A stretch of DNA of 64,000 nucleotides from contig NZ_OY781091.1 in assembly GCF_963676275.1 (NCBI RefSeq), forward strand, positions 3,388,775-3,452,774. The letters run 5' to 3'. Below the pieces are notes generated by a model that made no database searches, was not told where the DNA came from, and saw nothing but the letters and a program-made list of their open reading frames with translations. This DNA comes from an uncultured Cohaesibacter sp. GTDB taxonomy: Bacteria; Pseudomonadota; Alphaproteobacteria; Rhizobiales; Cohaesibacteraceae. Shown piece after piece: positions 1-8,200 of this stretch. A program made the translations under genes and the position numbers. Position 1 is the first letter of the stretch; each line of letters begins with the position of its first letter.

Positions 1-138
1 CAGTGGCCGCAGATTGCCAAGCTTGGCTATGATGAACGCTTCAAGCGCATGTGGCTGTTTTATCTGGCCTATTGTGAGGCAGGCTTTGCCAACCGGACCA
101 TCAATGTGGGGCATTATTGCTACGAGCGCCCCACATAG
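1..138 (+). CDS. Cyclopropane-fatty-acyl-phospholipid synthase-like methyltransferase, C-terminal end (partial)
   Basis: The first 45 codons, open from base 1 to a TAG stop, read as the C-terminus of a SAM-dependent methyltransferase of the cyclopropane fatty acid synthase family. The diagnostic pieces are GYDERFKRMW and YLAYCEAGF, which occur near the end of these enzymes. Family members add a methylene bridge to unsaturated acyl chains of membrane phospholipids. The start and the catalytic part lie left of the window. An intrinsic terminator follows. The SDR and NTF2-like genes point towards it, and in many proteobacteria these three families travel together in a stress-linked cluster; that link is inference here. 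I cannot tell a true Cfa from a Cfa-like paralogue using only this tail. Confidence 0.8.
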   Translation, partial: QWPQIAKLGYDERFKRMWLFYLAYCEAGFANRTINVGHYCYERPT

Positions 139-180
139 CAGCCCCCCGCAGGCCAGACAGTTTACATTCATAACAACAAA

Positions 181-210
181 GGCATGGAGATCAGACCTCC
201 ATGCCTTTTT
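181..210. terminator. Intrinsic terminator, probably bidirectional
   Basis: A 9-bp perfect stem (GGCATGGAG at 181-189 with CTCCATGCC at 197-205) is followed by TTTTT. It ends the methyltransferase transcript. On the minus strand the stem is followed by TTTGTTGTT, so it can also stop the convergent SDR/NTF2-like transcript. Confidence 0.8.
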
Positions 211-216
211 GTTGGC

Positions 217-663
217 TCAGATGCTCGCCTTTTGCCGGATTTTCCGGATCATCCAGCCGACAAGCGGTAGCCGGTCATAGAAATGGCGGCTGGCGTCCCA
301 ATAATCGAAATGGGCGCAAATCTTGCCGGCCCCGTTGAATCTGATCTCGCTCACTCCGCGCACTTTCCAGTCGCCAATATAGGCAACCGTACAGGAAAAA
401 TCCCACCGCATCAGGCAAAGGTCCGGATCATCGGACCATGCCAGATCAAGGATCTCGAAGCGGGGCTCTTTCACATCCTCGAACATCTTGTCGACAATGC
501 GCTGGAAATTCTCCCGCCCTCGCACATCATTGAAGGGGTCGATGAAATGGATGTCATCGGCGATCAGGCCTTGCGCATCCTGCGTTGTTTCCGGGCTGAG
601 CGTCTCGAAATATTGCGCATAAGCACGCGCCACACCAAGCCTTTTATCACTCGGAACAAACAT
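217..663 (-). CDS. NTF2/SnoaL-like fold protein
   Basis: A protein of about 148 residues with the length and pattern of the SnoaL-like / nuclear transport factor 2 fold. It has an early helix (YAQYFETLSP), the segment ADDIHFIDPFNDVRG, and strands ending in HFDYWDASRHFYDRLP. This alpha+beta cone fold forms small hydrophobic pockets, and this subgroup is not assigned to a reaction. The ATG at 663 overlaps the TGA of the upstream SDR gene as TGATG, so the two are translationally coupled; GAGAAGG lies 8 nt before it. A GTG one codon upstream is the alternative start. The function is unknown; the coupling suggests work on the same substrate or stress as the SDR. Confidence 0.75.
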   Translation of the reverse strand: MFVPSDKRLGVARAYAQYFETLSPETTQDAQGLIADDIHFIDPFNDVRGRENFQRIVDKMFEDVKEPRFEILDLAWSDDPDLCLMRWDFSCTVAYIGDWKVRGVSEIRFNGAGKICAHFDYWDASRHFYDRLPLVGWMIRKIRQKASI

Positions 664-1418
664 CACAGCATCCTTCTCATGAGGCGGAAATAGAGACCAT
701 AGGGAAGACGGCGCAACAGCCTGAGCACAAGCACCAGACGCAAGGGAAAGGCTATTTCGAAAGCGCGCCCCTCAAGGCCCTTGGCGATGCGCTCTGCGGC
801 ATCTTGCGGGGACAGAAGAAACGGCATGGCAAAGCTGTTCTTCTCCGTCATCGGGGTGTCGACAAAGCCGGGATTGATCAATTGCAGCCGGATTCCCGCC
901 GCATCAAATTCGGGCCTGATCGTTTCGCAAAGGCTGGCAAGCGCGGCCTTGGTCGGGCCATAAAGGGCGGCCAGTGGCAAGCCGCAATAGGAGGTGAGCG
1001 AGGCTACGATGGCAATCGAGCTGCCGCCCTTTGCCTTCAATCCCGGATAGAGCGCTTCAAGAACCGACACGGCACCAAGATAATTGACCTGCATATGTGC
1101 TTGGGCGGCTTTAAGGCTTAGTTGCTCTATGCCGCCGGGTTGATAAATGGCGGCACAATAGATGGTCAGATCCGGTAAGCCACCATTGGCCTCAAACCAG
1201 CGCACGGCACCAGAGACATCTTCCGGCCTGCCGACATCAAGCGGCAGAGCCCTGATCGCGGCGCATTCCTGCGCCAGCCCTTCGAGCTTTTCGATGCTGC
1301 GGGCACTGACGAAAATCTCCGGGCAGGAACGGGCAAGCAGCCGCGCCAGCTCCGCACCGATGCCCGAACTGGCACCGATGATCCAGACCCTGTTCCATAA
1401 TCGCAAATGTTGGCTCAT
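663..1418 (-). CDS. Short-chain dehydrogenase/reductase
   Basis: A classical-type SDR oxidoreductase of about 251 residues. The N-terminal Rossmann motif GASSGIG lies at residues 15-21, an NYLGAVS segment matches the central Asn region, and the catalytic Tyr-x3-Lys appears as YGPTK. The C-terminal third is hydrophobic and Arg-rich (VLRLLRRLPYGLYFRLMRR), suggesting membrane contact. I chose the ATG at 1418 because AAAGGAG lies about 11 nt upstream; an in-frame TTG at 1445 would add nine residues. The gene is coupled to the NTF2-like gene downstream by a 1-nt overlap. The substrate cannot be read from sequence; SDRs beside Cfa- and NTF2-like genes are usually annotated only as oxidoreductases. 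Confidence 0.8.
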   Translation of the reverse strand: MSQHLRLWNRVWIIGASSGIGAELARLLARSCPEIFVSARSIEKLEGLAQECAAIRALPLDVGRPEDVSGAVRWFEANGGLPDLTIYCAAIYQPGGIEQLSLKAAQAHMQVNYLGAVSVLEALYPGLKAKGGSSIAIVASLTSYCGLPLAALYGPTKAALASLCETIRPEFDAAGIRLQLINPGFVDTPMTEKNSFAMPFLLSPQDAAERIAKGLEGRAFEIAFPLRLVLVLRLLRRLPYGLYFRLMRRML

Positions 1419-1521
1419 CCCGTTGCTTTCTCCTTTGTTAAGCAATACGGAATGACGGGCGCCTCAGATCACTTCCTCGCCTCGTGCAAAGCCTGTTTCT
1501 CCGCCGGTTGGTAAAGATCCC

Positions 1522-2055
1522 CTAGCCAACGAGAAGCTGTTTGAGCCGAAGCGCCTCAAATTCCACTTCCTTGACCCGATGCATGACGATATCGCGAATG
1601 GAAATGACCCCTTCCAGCACATCGCCATCCACCACCGGCATATGGCGGAAGCGTCCGTCGGTCATCCGCTTCATGACATCGCCCACCTTGTCGCCTTTCG
1701 AGCAGGTCTTGGGATTGGCGGTCATGAAATCCTTCACCGGACGGGACAGGGCCTCTTCTCCCAGATCGCCCGTAGCCCGAATGACATCGCGCTCGGAAAC
1801 CACGCCCACCAGGCCGGCATTGGGGTCTACCACAGGCATATTGCCGATTTTGCGAACATTGAGTTCCGCAATCACAGAAGCAAGGCTGGCATTGACGGTC
1901 ACCGAATATAAAACACCGTGCGCCTCTTCCAGAATATCCCCCACCGTCGTGTTGGAATAAGCCTTCTCGAAAGCGATATGCGCATCTTGCGACGCACTGC
2001 TGCGCTTGCTTTTTTGTTCGGCACGGGGGCCTTGGTAGGAACTTGGGGCTGCCAT
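1522..2055 (-). CDS. CBS-domain pair protein
   Basis: This 177-residue protein has a basic, Ser-rich N-terminal stretch of about 35 residues and then two CBS domains in tandem. The first runs from about residue 37 (VGDILE...) through GLVGVVSERDVIRA, the second from KDFMTANPKTC through LEGVISIRDIVMHRV. CBS pairs (Bateman modules) bind adenosine nucleotides and usually switch a partner protein. No catalytic domain is attached, so it is a stand-alone nucleotide sensor of unknown partner. GCAGGAG lies 8 nt before the ATG. It sits alone, downstream of the mbfA terminator. Confidence 0.85.
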   Translation of the reverse strand: MAAPSSYQGPRAEQKSKRSSASQDAHIAFEKAYSNTTVGDILEEAHGVLYSVTVNASLASVIAELNVRKIGNMPVVDPNAGLVGVVSERDVIRATGDLGEEALSRPVKDFMTANPKTCSKGDKVGDVMKRMTDGRFRHMPVVDGDVLEGVISIRDIVMHRVKEVEFEALRLKQLLVG

Positions 2056-2268
2056 GTTATTTCTCCTGCACTCTCCTGCAATGCGCTCATCTTGTTGCGA
2101 GCAGCCTGACGAGGAATTTGGGTCTGTTCCACAAACCTAGCAAAGGCTGCGACATTCTGGCAATTAACCCTTCGCTTGATGCCCTTCAACACAAAGTGAT
2201 CACCAGCCTCATCCGCCATCACCAAAAGCACATCAGGAAGCTGACGGTGACGGCTTTCACCCCGCAAG

Positions 2269-2295
2269 CAAAAGGCCCGCAACTTGGCGGGCCTT
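2269..2295 (-). terminator. Intrinsic terminator of mbfA
   Basis: AAGGCCCGC (2272-2280) pairs with GCGGGCCTT (2287-2295). Read on the minus strand the stem is followed by TTTTGC. It lies just past the stop of the membrane ferritin gene and before the CBS gene, so these two are separate transcripts. Confidence 0.75.
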
Positions 2296-2326
2296 GGGGG
2301 AAATCCGGCAACAGTGGCGGGTCTTA

Positions 2327-3310
2327 TCAACCGCTGCCGATAAGGATACCGGCTGCCAGCACCAGTGCGCCGCCCAGCACCACCTGAAAGGCAGCCCGCA
2401 GAAATGGCGTTTCCATATATTTATTCTGGATCCAGGCAATCGCCCACAATTCAAAGAAGACGATGACAACGGCGATAGCCGTCGCGGTCCAGAAGAAGGG
2501 AATAAGATAGGGCAACGCATGCCCAAGGCCACCGAGCATAGTCATCACGCCCGAGGCAATGCCGCGCTTCATCGGCGACCCACGCCCGGAAATCTTGCCG
2601 TCATCATGGGCAGCTTCGGTAAAGCCCATGGAAATACCGGCCCCGACAGCCGCCGAAAGACCGATCAGGAAGGTCTGCCAGGTATCCTGCGTTGCAAAGG
2701 CTGCGGCAAAGATCGGCGCGAGCGTCGATACCGATCCATCCATCAGACCGGCCAGCCCCGGCTGCACCCATGTCAAAACGAACTGCTTATGCTCATGGCT
2801 GGCTTCTTCATCCATGACATCGGAAGGGGTATGTTCATCATGCAGATCACGGGCGATGTCTTCATGCCCCTCTTCGGCCAGCGCGAGATCACCCAGCAAC
2901 TTGCGGATATTGGCATCCGTTACCTGATCAATCGCAACGCGATAAAAGCGCGCCGACTGATCCTCCATCGCAATCGTCTCATTGCGAATCTTTTCCAGCG
3001 ACAGCGATTTCATCAGCCAGTCGGGTTTGCGATCATAAAAGCCGCGCACATGTTCGCGCCGGATCAGCGGGATTGCATCGCCGAACTTGCTTTTGAACAT
3101 CTCGATCAGATTGCAGCGGTGCTGATCCTCAACAGCTGCCATATCTTCGTAGATTTTTGCGGTTTGCGGATAATCCGCGCGCAGATGCTCGGCATAAGCC
3201 CGATAAATACGCGCATCATCCTCTTCAGAGGAAATAGCCAGCGCAAGCACTTCCCGCTCGGACAGCGAGTTGAAGGCGCGCTTGCTATTGGTAAAAAGAG
3301 ACAAGACCAT
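2327..3310 (-). CDS. mbfA: Membrane-bound ferritin / iron exporter MbfA
   Basis: A 327-residue two-domain protein. Residues about 15-165 form a ferritin-like (erythrin-vacuolar) domain with repeated Glu/His iron ligands in SSEEDDARIY, MAAVEDQHR, AMEDQSARF and LAEEGHEDIA. The rest is a VIT1/CCC1-type membrane domain starting at VQPGLAGLMDGSVSTLAP, with the Met/Gly-rich GISMGFTEAAHDDG segment and about five hydrophobic helices. In Bradyrhizobium and Agrobacterium this architecture is MbfA, an inner-membrane iron and peroxide-stress exporter repressed by Irr when iron is scarce. Both the length and the domain order match. A perfect Irr-type operator lies 15 nt before the ATG. The gene is monocistronic, bounded by its own terminator. 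Confidence 0.9.
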   Translation of the reverse strand: MVLSLFTNSKRAFNSLSEREVLALAISSEEDDARIYRAYAEHLRADYPQTAKIYEDMAAVEDQHRCNLIEMFKSKFGDAIPLIRREHVRGFYDRKPDWLMKSLSLEKIRNETIAMEDQSARFYRVAIDQVTDANIRKLLGDLALAEEGHEDIARDLHDEHTPSDVMDEEASHEHKQFVLTWVQPGLAGLMDGSVSTLAPIFAAAFATQDTWQTFLIGLSAAVGAGISMGFTEAAHDDGKISGRGSPMKRGIASGVMTMLGGLGHALPYLIPFFWTATAIAVVIVFFELWAIAWIQNKYMETPFLRAAFQVVLGGALVLAAGILIGSG

Positions 3311-3324
3311 GAGGGATACCTAAT

Positions 3325-3341
3325 TTTAGAATTGTTCTAAA
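3325..3341. promoter_or_regulatory. Irr box / iron control element (ICE) of mbfA
   Basis: TTTAGAA-TTG-TTCTAAA is a perfect 7-3-7 inverted repeat placed 15 bp upstream of the mbfA start codon. It has the form of the iron control element bound by Irr in Rhizobiales, as I recall the consensus. Its place over the probable transcription start suits repression under low iron and release when iron or haem rises. Confidence 0.85.
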
Positions 3342-3439
3342 TATGATATCTAGAGCATTCACTTGTCAACTATATTAAACCCAAAACTTAAAATCGTAAC
3401 GGTCATATTGCCACAGGGAAAAACGCCTAAGCGGAAACG

Positions 3440-4321
3440 CTATTTGAAAATGCTTCTTTCCTGCTCGACCAGTTGATAGAGAAAATCCGAAACCAGCTTG
3501 ATCCGCCGCAGATGCCGTGTGCTCTCATGATAGACCACCCAATAGGCCCGATTGATTCTCTGTCGGGGCAGAATTTCAACCAGCCTGTCATCCTCCCGGG
3601 CGATGAAGCTATGCAGAATGCCGATGCCCAATCCGGCCCTCACCGCCTCTGTCTGCCCCAGCGCGCTGGAACATTCGAACTGCGCCTGATGCCCGCGCAT
3701 CAATTCCGCCTGATAATTGAGAGAAGGCGAATAGATCAGATCTTCCACAAAGCCGATCAGGCGGTGCTGCCTGAAATCCTCCAGAGCCTCCGGAGCGCCA
3801 TGACGCGCGATATAGCTGCGCGATGCATAGAAACCGAGACTGTAATCCACCAGTTTGCGCGCCACCAGACGCCCCTGTGATGGGCGTTCGACCGTAACCA
3901 CGATGTCTGCCTCGCGCCGGTCCAGAGAAAAGGAACGGGGCACCGGCACCAGTTGCAAATTCAGATCCGGATATTGTTCCAGCAGCGGCGCAAGACGCGG
4001 CGCGAGAAAAGCCACCCCGAAACCGTCTGGTGCACCGATGCGGACGACGCCAGAAATGGCCGTATCTGCCGAGCCAATCGCGGCTCGTGCAGACATCATT
4101 TCCGTTTCCATGCGCTCGGCTGCCAGCAGAAAGCTCTCCCCTTCCTGCGTCAGGGAACAGCCTGTCGTATGGCGACTGAGCAGCTTGGCCTGCAACGCCT
4201 CCTCAAGCGAAGTCAAGCGACGGGCGACCGTGGCGTGATTGAGCCCCAGTCGCCGCGCCGCTTGCAGGATCTGCCCCGCGCGCGCCACAGCAAGAAATAT
4301 CCGCACATCATCCCAGTTCAT
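3440..4321 (-). CDS. LysR-family transcriptional regulator
   Basis: A 293-residue LysR-type regulator. Residues 1-60 carry the winged helix-turn-helix (FLAVARAGQILQAARRLGLN, then ATVARRLTSLEEAL), followed by the typical linker helix and a periplasmic-binding-protein-like effector domain from about residue 90. The N-terminus MNWDDVRIFLAVAR is typical of the subgroup that sits beside mmsA and related catabolic genes in alphaproteobacteria. It is divergent from mmsA with a 140-bp spacer, so it probably controls mmsA and itself. The effector is unknown; an intermediate of valine, thymine or inositol breakdown is a reasonable guess from the neighbour. Confidence 0.85.
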   Translation of the reverse strand: MNWDDVRIFLAVARAGQILQAARRLGLNHATVARRLTSLEEALQAKLLSRHTTGCSLTQEGESFLLAAERMETEMMSARAAIGSADTAISGVVRIGAPDGFGVAFLAPRLAPLLEQYPDLNLQLVPVPRSFSLDRREADIVVTVERPSQGRLVARKLVDYSLGFYASRSYIARHGAPEALEDFRQHRLIGFVEDLIYSPSLNYQAELMRGHQAQFECSSALGQTEAVRAGLGIGILHSFIAREDDRLVEILPRQRINRAYWVVYHESTRHLRRIKLVSDFLYQLVEQERSIFK

Positions 4322-4359
4322 TCGTCATCCTGTCTCTCGGCTCAGGTCACATGGCGCTA

Positions 4360-4387
4360 TAATATTTGCACAACGGATGAGATATTA
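4360..4387. promoter_or_regulatory. AT-rich inverted repeat in the lysR-mmsA spacer
   Basis: TAATAT (4360-4365) and ATATTA (4382-4387) form an inverted repeat inside the divergent spacer. A second arm pair, CGTTGA (4392-4397) and TCAACG (4428-4433), lies closer to mmsA. Either could be the LysR operator. The assignment rests on position and symmetry only. Confidence 0.3.
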
Positions 4388-4461
4388 CGAGCGTTGATCT
4401 TTAATTTTTGTTGAGACAAAATGCTCGTCAACGACGATAAACTTGAATTTGGGAGGTCCCC

Positions 4462-5964
4462 ATGACCCGCGAATATGGTCACTATATCAACGGCGCACAT
4501 GTCGCTGGCACTTCTGGGCGTTTTGCAGACATCTACAATCCTGCGACGGGCGAGGTTCAGGCCAAAGTGGCATTGGCAAGCCCGGCCGAGCTGGACGCAG
4601 CAGTAAAGGCCGCAGCCGAGGCCCAGCCCGCATGGGCCGCCACCAACCCGCAGCGCCGCGCCCGCGTGATGATGAAATTCGGAGCCCTGATCAACGAGCA
4701 TATGGAAGAGCTCGCAGAACTGGTCAGCCGCGAACATGGCAAGACCATCCCCGATGCCCGAGGCGACGTGCAGCGCGGCCTTGAAGTGGTCGAGGTCTGC
4801 ATGGGGGCCCCGCATCTGCTCAAGGGTGAATATACCGACAATGGCGGACCAGGCATCGATCTCTATTCCATGCGCCAGCCCTTGGGCGTGGTCGCAGGCA
4901 TTGCGCCCTTCAACTTTCCGGCCATGATCCCGCTCTGGCAGATGGCCCCGGCGCTGGTCTGCGGCAATGCCATGATCCTCAAACCATCCGAGCGCGTTCC
5001 CTCCACGTCCTTCCGTCTGGCCGAACTGCTCAAGGAAGCAGGGCTGCCCGATGGCGTCTTGCAGATTATCAATGGCGACAAGCAAGCCGTAGACGCCATT
5101 CTGGACAATGAAACCATCGCGGGCGTCGGCTTTGTCGGTTCCACCCCGATCGCGCAATATATCTATGGCCGCGCAGCCACCAATGGCAAACGCGCCCAAT
5201 GCTTCGGTGGGGCCAAGAATCACATGATCATCATGCCCGATGCCGATCTTGAAAAAGCGGCAGACGCGCTGATCGGTGCCAGCTACGGCGCGGCGGGAGA
5301 ACGCTGCATGGCGGTATCCGTTGCCGTTCCTGTCGGCCAGAAAACCGCAGATGCCCTGACAGAGAAACTTGTCGCCCGGATCGAAAAACTCAAGGTCGGG
5401 GCCTACACACAGGGCGAAGATATCGATTATGGACCAGTCATCACCGAGCAGGCAAAGGCCCGCATTCTCGGCCTGATCAACAGTGGTATTGATCAGGGTG
5501 CCGAGCTGGTCGTCGATGGCCGCAGCTTCTCTCTGGCAGGCTTTGAAAATGGCTTCTTTGTCGGGCCAAGCCTGTTTGACAGGGTTACCCCCGAGATGGA
5601 TATCTACAAGGAGGAAATCTTCGGCCCCGTTCTGTGTCAGGTGCGCACCGATTCCTACGAGGAAGCCCTGAAACTGGTCATGGACAATGCCTATGGCAAT
5701 GGCACCGCCATCTATACCGCAGATGGCGACACCGCCCGCGATTTTGCCCATCGGGTCAATGTCGGCATGGTCGGCATCAATTTCCCGATTCCCGTACCGC
5801 TCAGCTATTTCACCTTCGGCGGCTGGAAAAAATCCTCCTTCGGCGATCTCAACCAATATGGACCGGACGCCTTCCGCTTCTATACCAAGACCAAGACCGT
5901 TACCGCGCGCTGGTTCTCGGGCATCAAGGAAGGTGGCGAATTCCATTTCAAGGCGATGGACTAG
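4462..5964 (+). CDS. mmsA: CoA-acylating methylmalonate-semialdehyde dehydrogenase
   Basis: A 500-residue aldehyde dehydrogenase superfamily enzyme close to full-length MmsA. It turns (methyl)malonate semialdehyde plus CoA and NAD+ into propionyl- or acetyl-CoA with loss of CO2, in valine, thymine and myo-inositol breakdown. Visible marks are the N-terminus YGHYINGAHVAGTSGRF, APFNFPAMIPLWQ, the GFVGSTPIAQYIY segment, the catalytic Cys in GAAGERCMAVS, and the C-terminal SYFTFGGWKKSSFGD that sets MmsA apart from other aldehyde dehydrogenases. GGGAGG lies 6 nt before the ATG. It is divergent from the LysR gene and followed by a terminator, so it is probably a single-gene transcript. Confidence 0.93.
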   Translation: MTREYGHYINGAHVAGTSGRFADIYNPATGEVQAKVALASPAELDAAVKAAAEAQPAWAATNPQRRARVMMKFGALINEHMEELAELVSREHGKTIPDARGDVQRGLEVVEVCMGAPHLLKGEYTDNGGPGIDLYSMRQPLGVVAGIAPFNFPAMIPLWQMAPALVCGNAMILKPSERVPSTSFRLAELLKEAGLPDGVLQIINGDKQAVDAILDNETIAGVGFVGSTPIAQYIYGRAATNGKRAQCFGGAKNHMIIMPDADLEKAADALIGASYGAAGERCMAVSVAVPVGQKTADALTEKLVARIEKLKVGAYTQGEDIDYGPVITEQAKARILGLINSGIDQGAELVVDGRSFSLAGFENGFFVGPSLFDRVTPEMDIYKEEIFGPVLCQVRTDSYEEALKLVMDNAYGNGTAIYTADGDTARDFAHRVNVGMVGINFPIPVPLSYFTFGGWKKSSFGDLNQYGPDAFRFYTKTKTVTARWFSGIKEGGEFHFKAMD

Positions 5965-6029
5965 CCCAAACCGCCCTCAGCCTCTTTACAAACAGGCTGC
6001 AAAGGCTCTATATGCCAGACAGGAAACAG

Positions 6030-6058
6030 ACCGTCGCCCTTTTAAAGCGGCGGTTTTT
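6030..6058 (+). terminator. Intrinsic terminator of mmsA
   Basis: ACCGTCGC (6030-6037) pairs with GCGGCGGT (6047-6054), including one G-T pair, and is followed by TTTTT. It lies 65 bp past the mmsA stop and before psuK. Confidence 0.7.
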
Positions 6059-6147
6059 CTTTGGCTGGAGAAGAACAGCCTTCTTTTCTCGCCTCCTCCC
6101 CCTATGTCTGATAGTGTAGTCAGCACTGAATAGAGCCTGAGCAGAGC

Positions 6148-7080
6148 ATGACCTCCGAATCCTTCATTCCCGATATCCTTGTCATCGGCGGTGCCCATAT
6201 CGACCGCATCGGTCGTTCGTCCGCGCGGCTGGAAGCGGGACAATCCAATCCGGGCATTCTGACAAGAAATGTCGGCGGCGTTGCCGGCAACATCGCCAGA
6301 TGCCTTGCCAAACTCAACTGGGCGGTGGCGCTGTCGACCATCACCGGCAAGGATGACGATGCAGAATTGCTCCGGCAACAATTGCTTGAGGCCCGGATCG
6401 ACACCTCCCTGTTATGGTCGCACGCATCCAGCCGTAGCGCCTCCTACACGGCGATAGAAGATACCGACGGCTCGCTGGTGGCCGCGATTGCCGATATGGG
6501 AATTTATGATTCCTATCCGGTGGATAGAATAAGCGACATCATGGATGTCTTTCCCTCCCCGGCAAGCATTGTCGCCGACACCAATCTGCCGCCATCCGTG
6601 CTGGAAATGCTGGCCAAGAGCAAGGGCGGCCATCAACTGGTCGTAAGCGCCGTTTCCGGCCCCAAAGCCAATCGCGCCAGAAGCATCCTTTGTGACATTG
6701 ACCTGCTCTTCTGCAACGAGGCAGAAGCCGCAATTCTGGCAGACGAATATGCCGATCTGCCTGCCCTGCCGGAAATCCTGATGGATGCCGGTGTCAAATC
6801 GGGCATCATCACCAAAGGTAATGCAGGCCTTACCGCTTGGCAGGGTGGGAAGAGCTGGTCTCTGCCTGCCCCACCGGTGAAGGTCAAATCATCCAATGGC
6901 GCAGGCGACACACTCACCGCCTGCGTTCTGCATGCTCTGTTGCTCAAGGTGCCCTTCGAAAAGGCCCTTTCCTACGGCATGGCAGGCGCAAGCCTCAGCC
7001 TTATGAGTGAACAGGCTGTCCCGGACATTTTGAATCGCGTCGTGCTGGACGCCTGCATTGCAGACATCCCCCAAAGCTGA
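6148..7080 (+). CDS. psuK: Pseudouridine kinase (PfkB family)
   Basis: A 310-residue PfkB/ribokinase-family sugar kinase. The N-terminal signature is VIGGAHIDRIG; the middle has the glycine-rich NPGILTRNVGGVAGNIARCLA segment; the C-terminal ATP/anion-hole motif is SNGAGDTLTA, with the catalytic Asp in GAGD. PsuK phosphorylates pseudouridine to pseudouridine 5'-phosphate in the cytoplasm. The specific call comes from the next gene, psuG, 65 bp downstream on the same strand, which uses that product. Alone, the sequence would only support a PfkB-family kinase. Confidence 0.85.
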   Translation: MTSESFIPDILVIGGAHIDRIGRSSARLEAGQSNPGILTRNVGGVAGNIARCLAKLNWAVALSTITGKDDDAELLRQQLLEARIDTSLLWSHASSRSASYTAIEDTDGSLVAAIADMGIYDSYPVDRISDIMDVFPSPASIVADTNLPPSVLEMLAKSKGGHQLVVSAVSGPKANRARSILCDIDLLFCNEAEAAILADEYADLPALPEILMDAGVKSGIITKGNAGLTAWQGGKSWSLPAPPVKVKSSNGAGDTLTACVLHALLLKVPFEKALSYGMAGASLSLMSEQAVPDILNRVVLDACIADIPQS

Positions 7081-7145
7081 AATGCAGCCGCTGCCAGCAA
7101 GCACGCCCCTGAACACCAAGAGAGAAGCAGAAAGCCCATTGAACC

Positions 7146-8063
7146 ATGAGCATTGATATCTCCACCTTGCCCATCATCTATAGCGAAGAAGTCGCCTCTG
7201 CCCGCGCAGCAGGCACCCCCATCGTGGCGCTGGAATCCACCATCATCACCCATGGCATGCCCTATCCGGAAAATGTCACCACGGCACTCGACGTGGAAGC
7301 CATCATCCGCCAGGAAGGGGCCTGTCCGGCCACCATCGCCATTATCGATGGCGTCATCAATGTCGGCCTGACACGCGAGCAGATCGAAGCTCTGGCCCAG
7401 CGCGACGACATTCTCAAGCTGTCCCGCGCTGACCTTGCCTATGCGCTCGTTGCAGGCAAAAGCGGCTCGACCACCGTCGCCGCAACCATGATCTGCGCCT
7501 CTCTTGCCGGCATTGCCACCTTTGCCACCGGCGGCATTGGCGGCGTGCATCGCGGCGCAGAAGAGAGCTTTGATATCTCTGCCGACTTGCAGGAACTGGC
7601 CAAGACCCCGGTCATGGTGATTTCCGCAGGCGTCAAGGCCCTGCTCGACATTCCCAAGACGCTAGAGGTTCTGGAAACCCTCGGCGTGCCTGTGGTCGGT
7701 GTCGGCACGGACGAATTCCCCGCCTTCTGGTCACGGGAAAGCGGCTTTGCCTGCCCGCTGCGTCTGGACGAACCAAAGGACATCGCGGCCCTTTACTCCA
7801 TGCGCAAGTCGCTTGGCCTTGAAGGCGGCATGATCATCGCAAATCCGGTGCCAGAAGCAGAAGAAATTCCACGCAACGAAATGGAAACCTTCATCCTTGA
7901 AGCCATCAGCGAAGCCAACAGGCGCAGCGTTACGGGCAAGGAAGTCACCCCCTTCGTGCTCTCGCGCATCAAGGATCTGACCGATGGCGATAGCCTTGTG
8001 ACCAACATCGCACTGGTCAAGAACAACGCCCGCCTGGCAGCACAAATCGCCAAGGCGCTGTAA
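7146..8063 (+). CDS. psuG: Pseudouridine-5'-phosphate glycosidase
   Basis: A 305-residue PsuG/IndA-family enzyme that cleaves the C-C bond of pseudouridine 5'-phosphate to uracil and ribose 5-phosphate. Family marks are IVALESTIITHGMPYPEN (with the catalytic Glu), TIAIIDGVINVG, KLSRADLAYALVAGKSGSTT, FATGGIGGVHRGAE, and VISAGVKALLDIPKTLE (with a catalytic Lys). The length is that of the family. It forms an operon with psuK. Together they recycle pseudouridine from RNA turnover, giving uracil for salvage and ribose phosphate for central metabolism. No nucleoside transporter is next to them. Confidence 0.95.
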   Translation: MSIDISTLPIIYSEEVASARAAGTPIVALESTIITHGMPYPENVTTALDVEAIIRQEGACPATIAIIDGVINVGLTREQIEALAQRDDILKLSRADLAYALVAGKSGSTTVAATMICASLAGIATFATGGIGGVHRGAEESFDISADLQELAKTPVMVISAGVKALLDIPKTLEVLETLGVPVVGVGTDEFPAFWSRESGFACPLRLDEPKDIAALYSMRKSLGLEGGMIIANPVPEAEEIPRNEMETFILEAISEANRRSVTGKEVTPFVLSRIKDLTDGDSLVTNIALVKNNARLAAQIAKAL

Positions 8064-8126
8064 AGCCGCCTTCAGCAGAGCGCAGTCAAATGCGACGCTG
8101 TGAAGGAAGCATGAAGAATATAAAAA

Positions 8127-8158
8127 GACCGCCGGTCTCAGGAACGGCGGGCTTTTTT
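8127..8158. terminator. Bidirectional terminator between psuG and cckA
   Basis: CCGCCG (8129-8134) pairs with CGGCGG (8145-8150). The stem is followed by CTTTTTT on the plus strand and by TCTTTTT on the minus strand, so it can end both convergent transcripts. Confidence 0.8.
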
Positions 8159-8200
8159 ATCATCTATCCATTTTGAGGATCTGCCACATCATGCGCCTCC

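Noticed and set aside
4357-5946. 529-codon open frame on the minus strand, opposite mmsA
   Set aside because: It is antisense to a clear MmsA along its whole length. Its composition (Gly, Asp, His, Ala-rich, no domain) is what high-GC coding DNA gives on the opposite strand.
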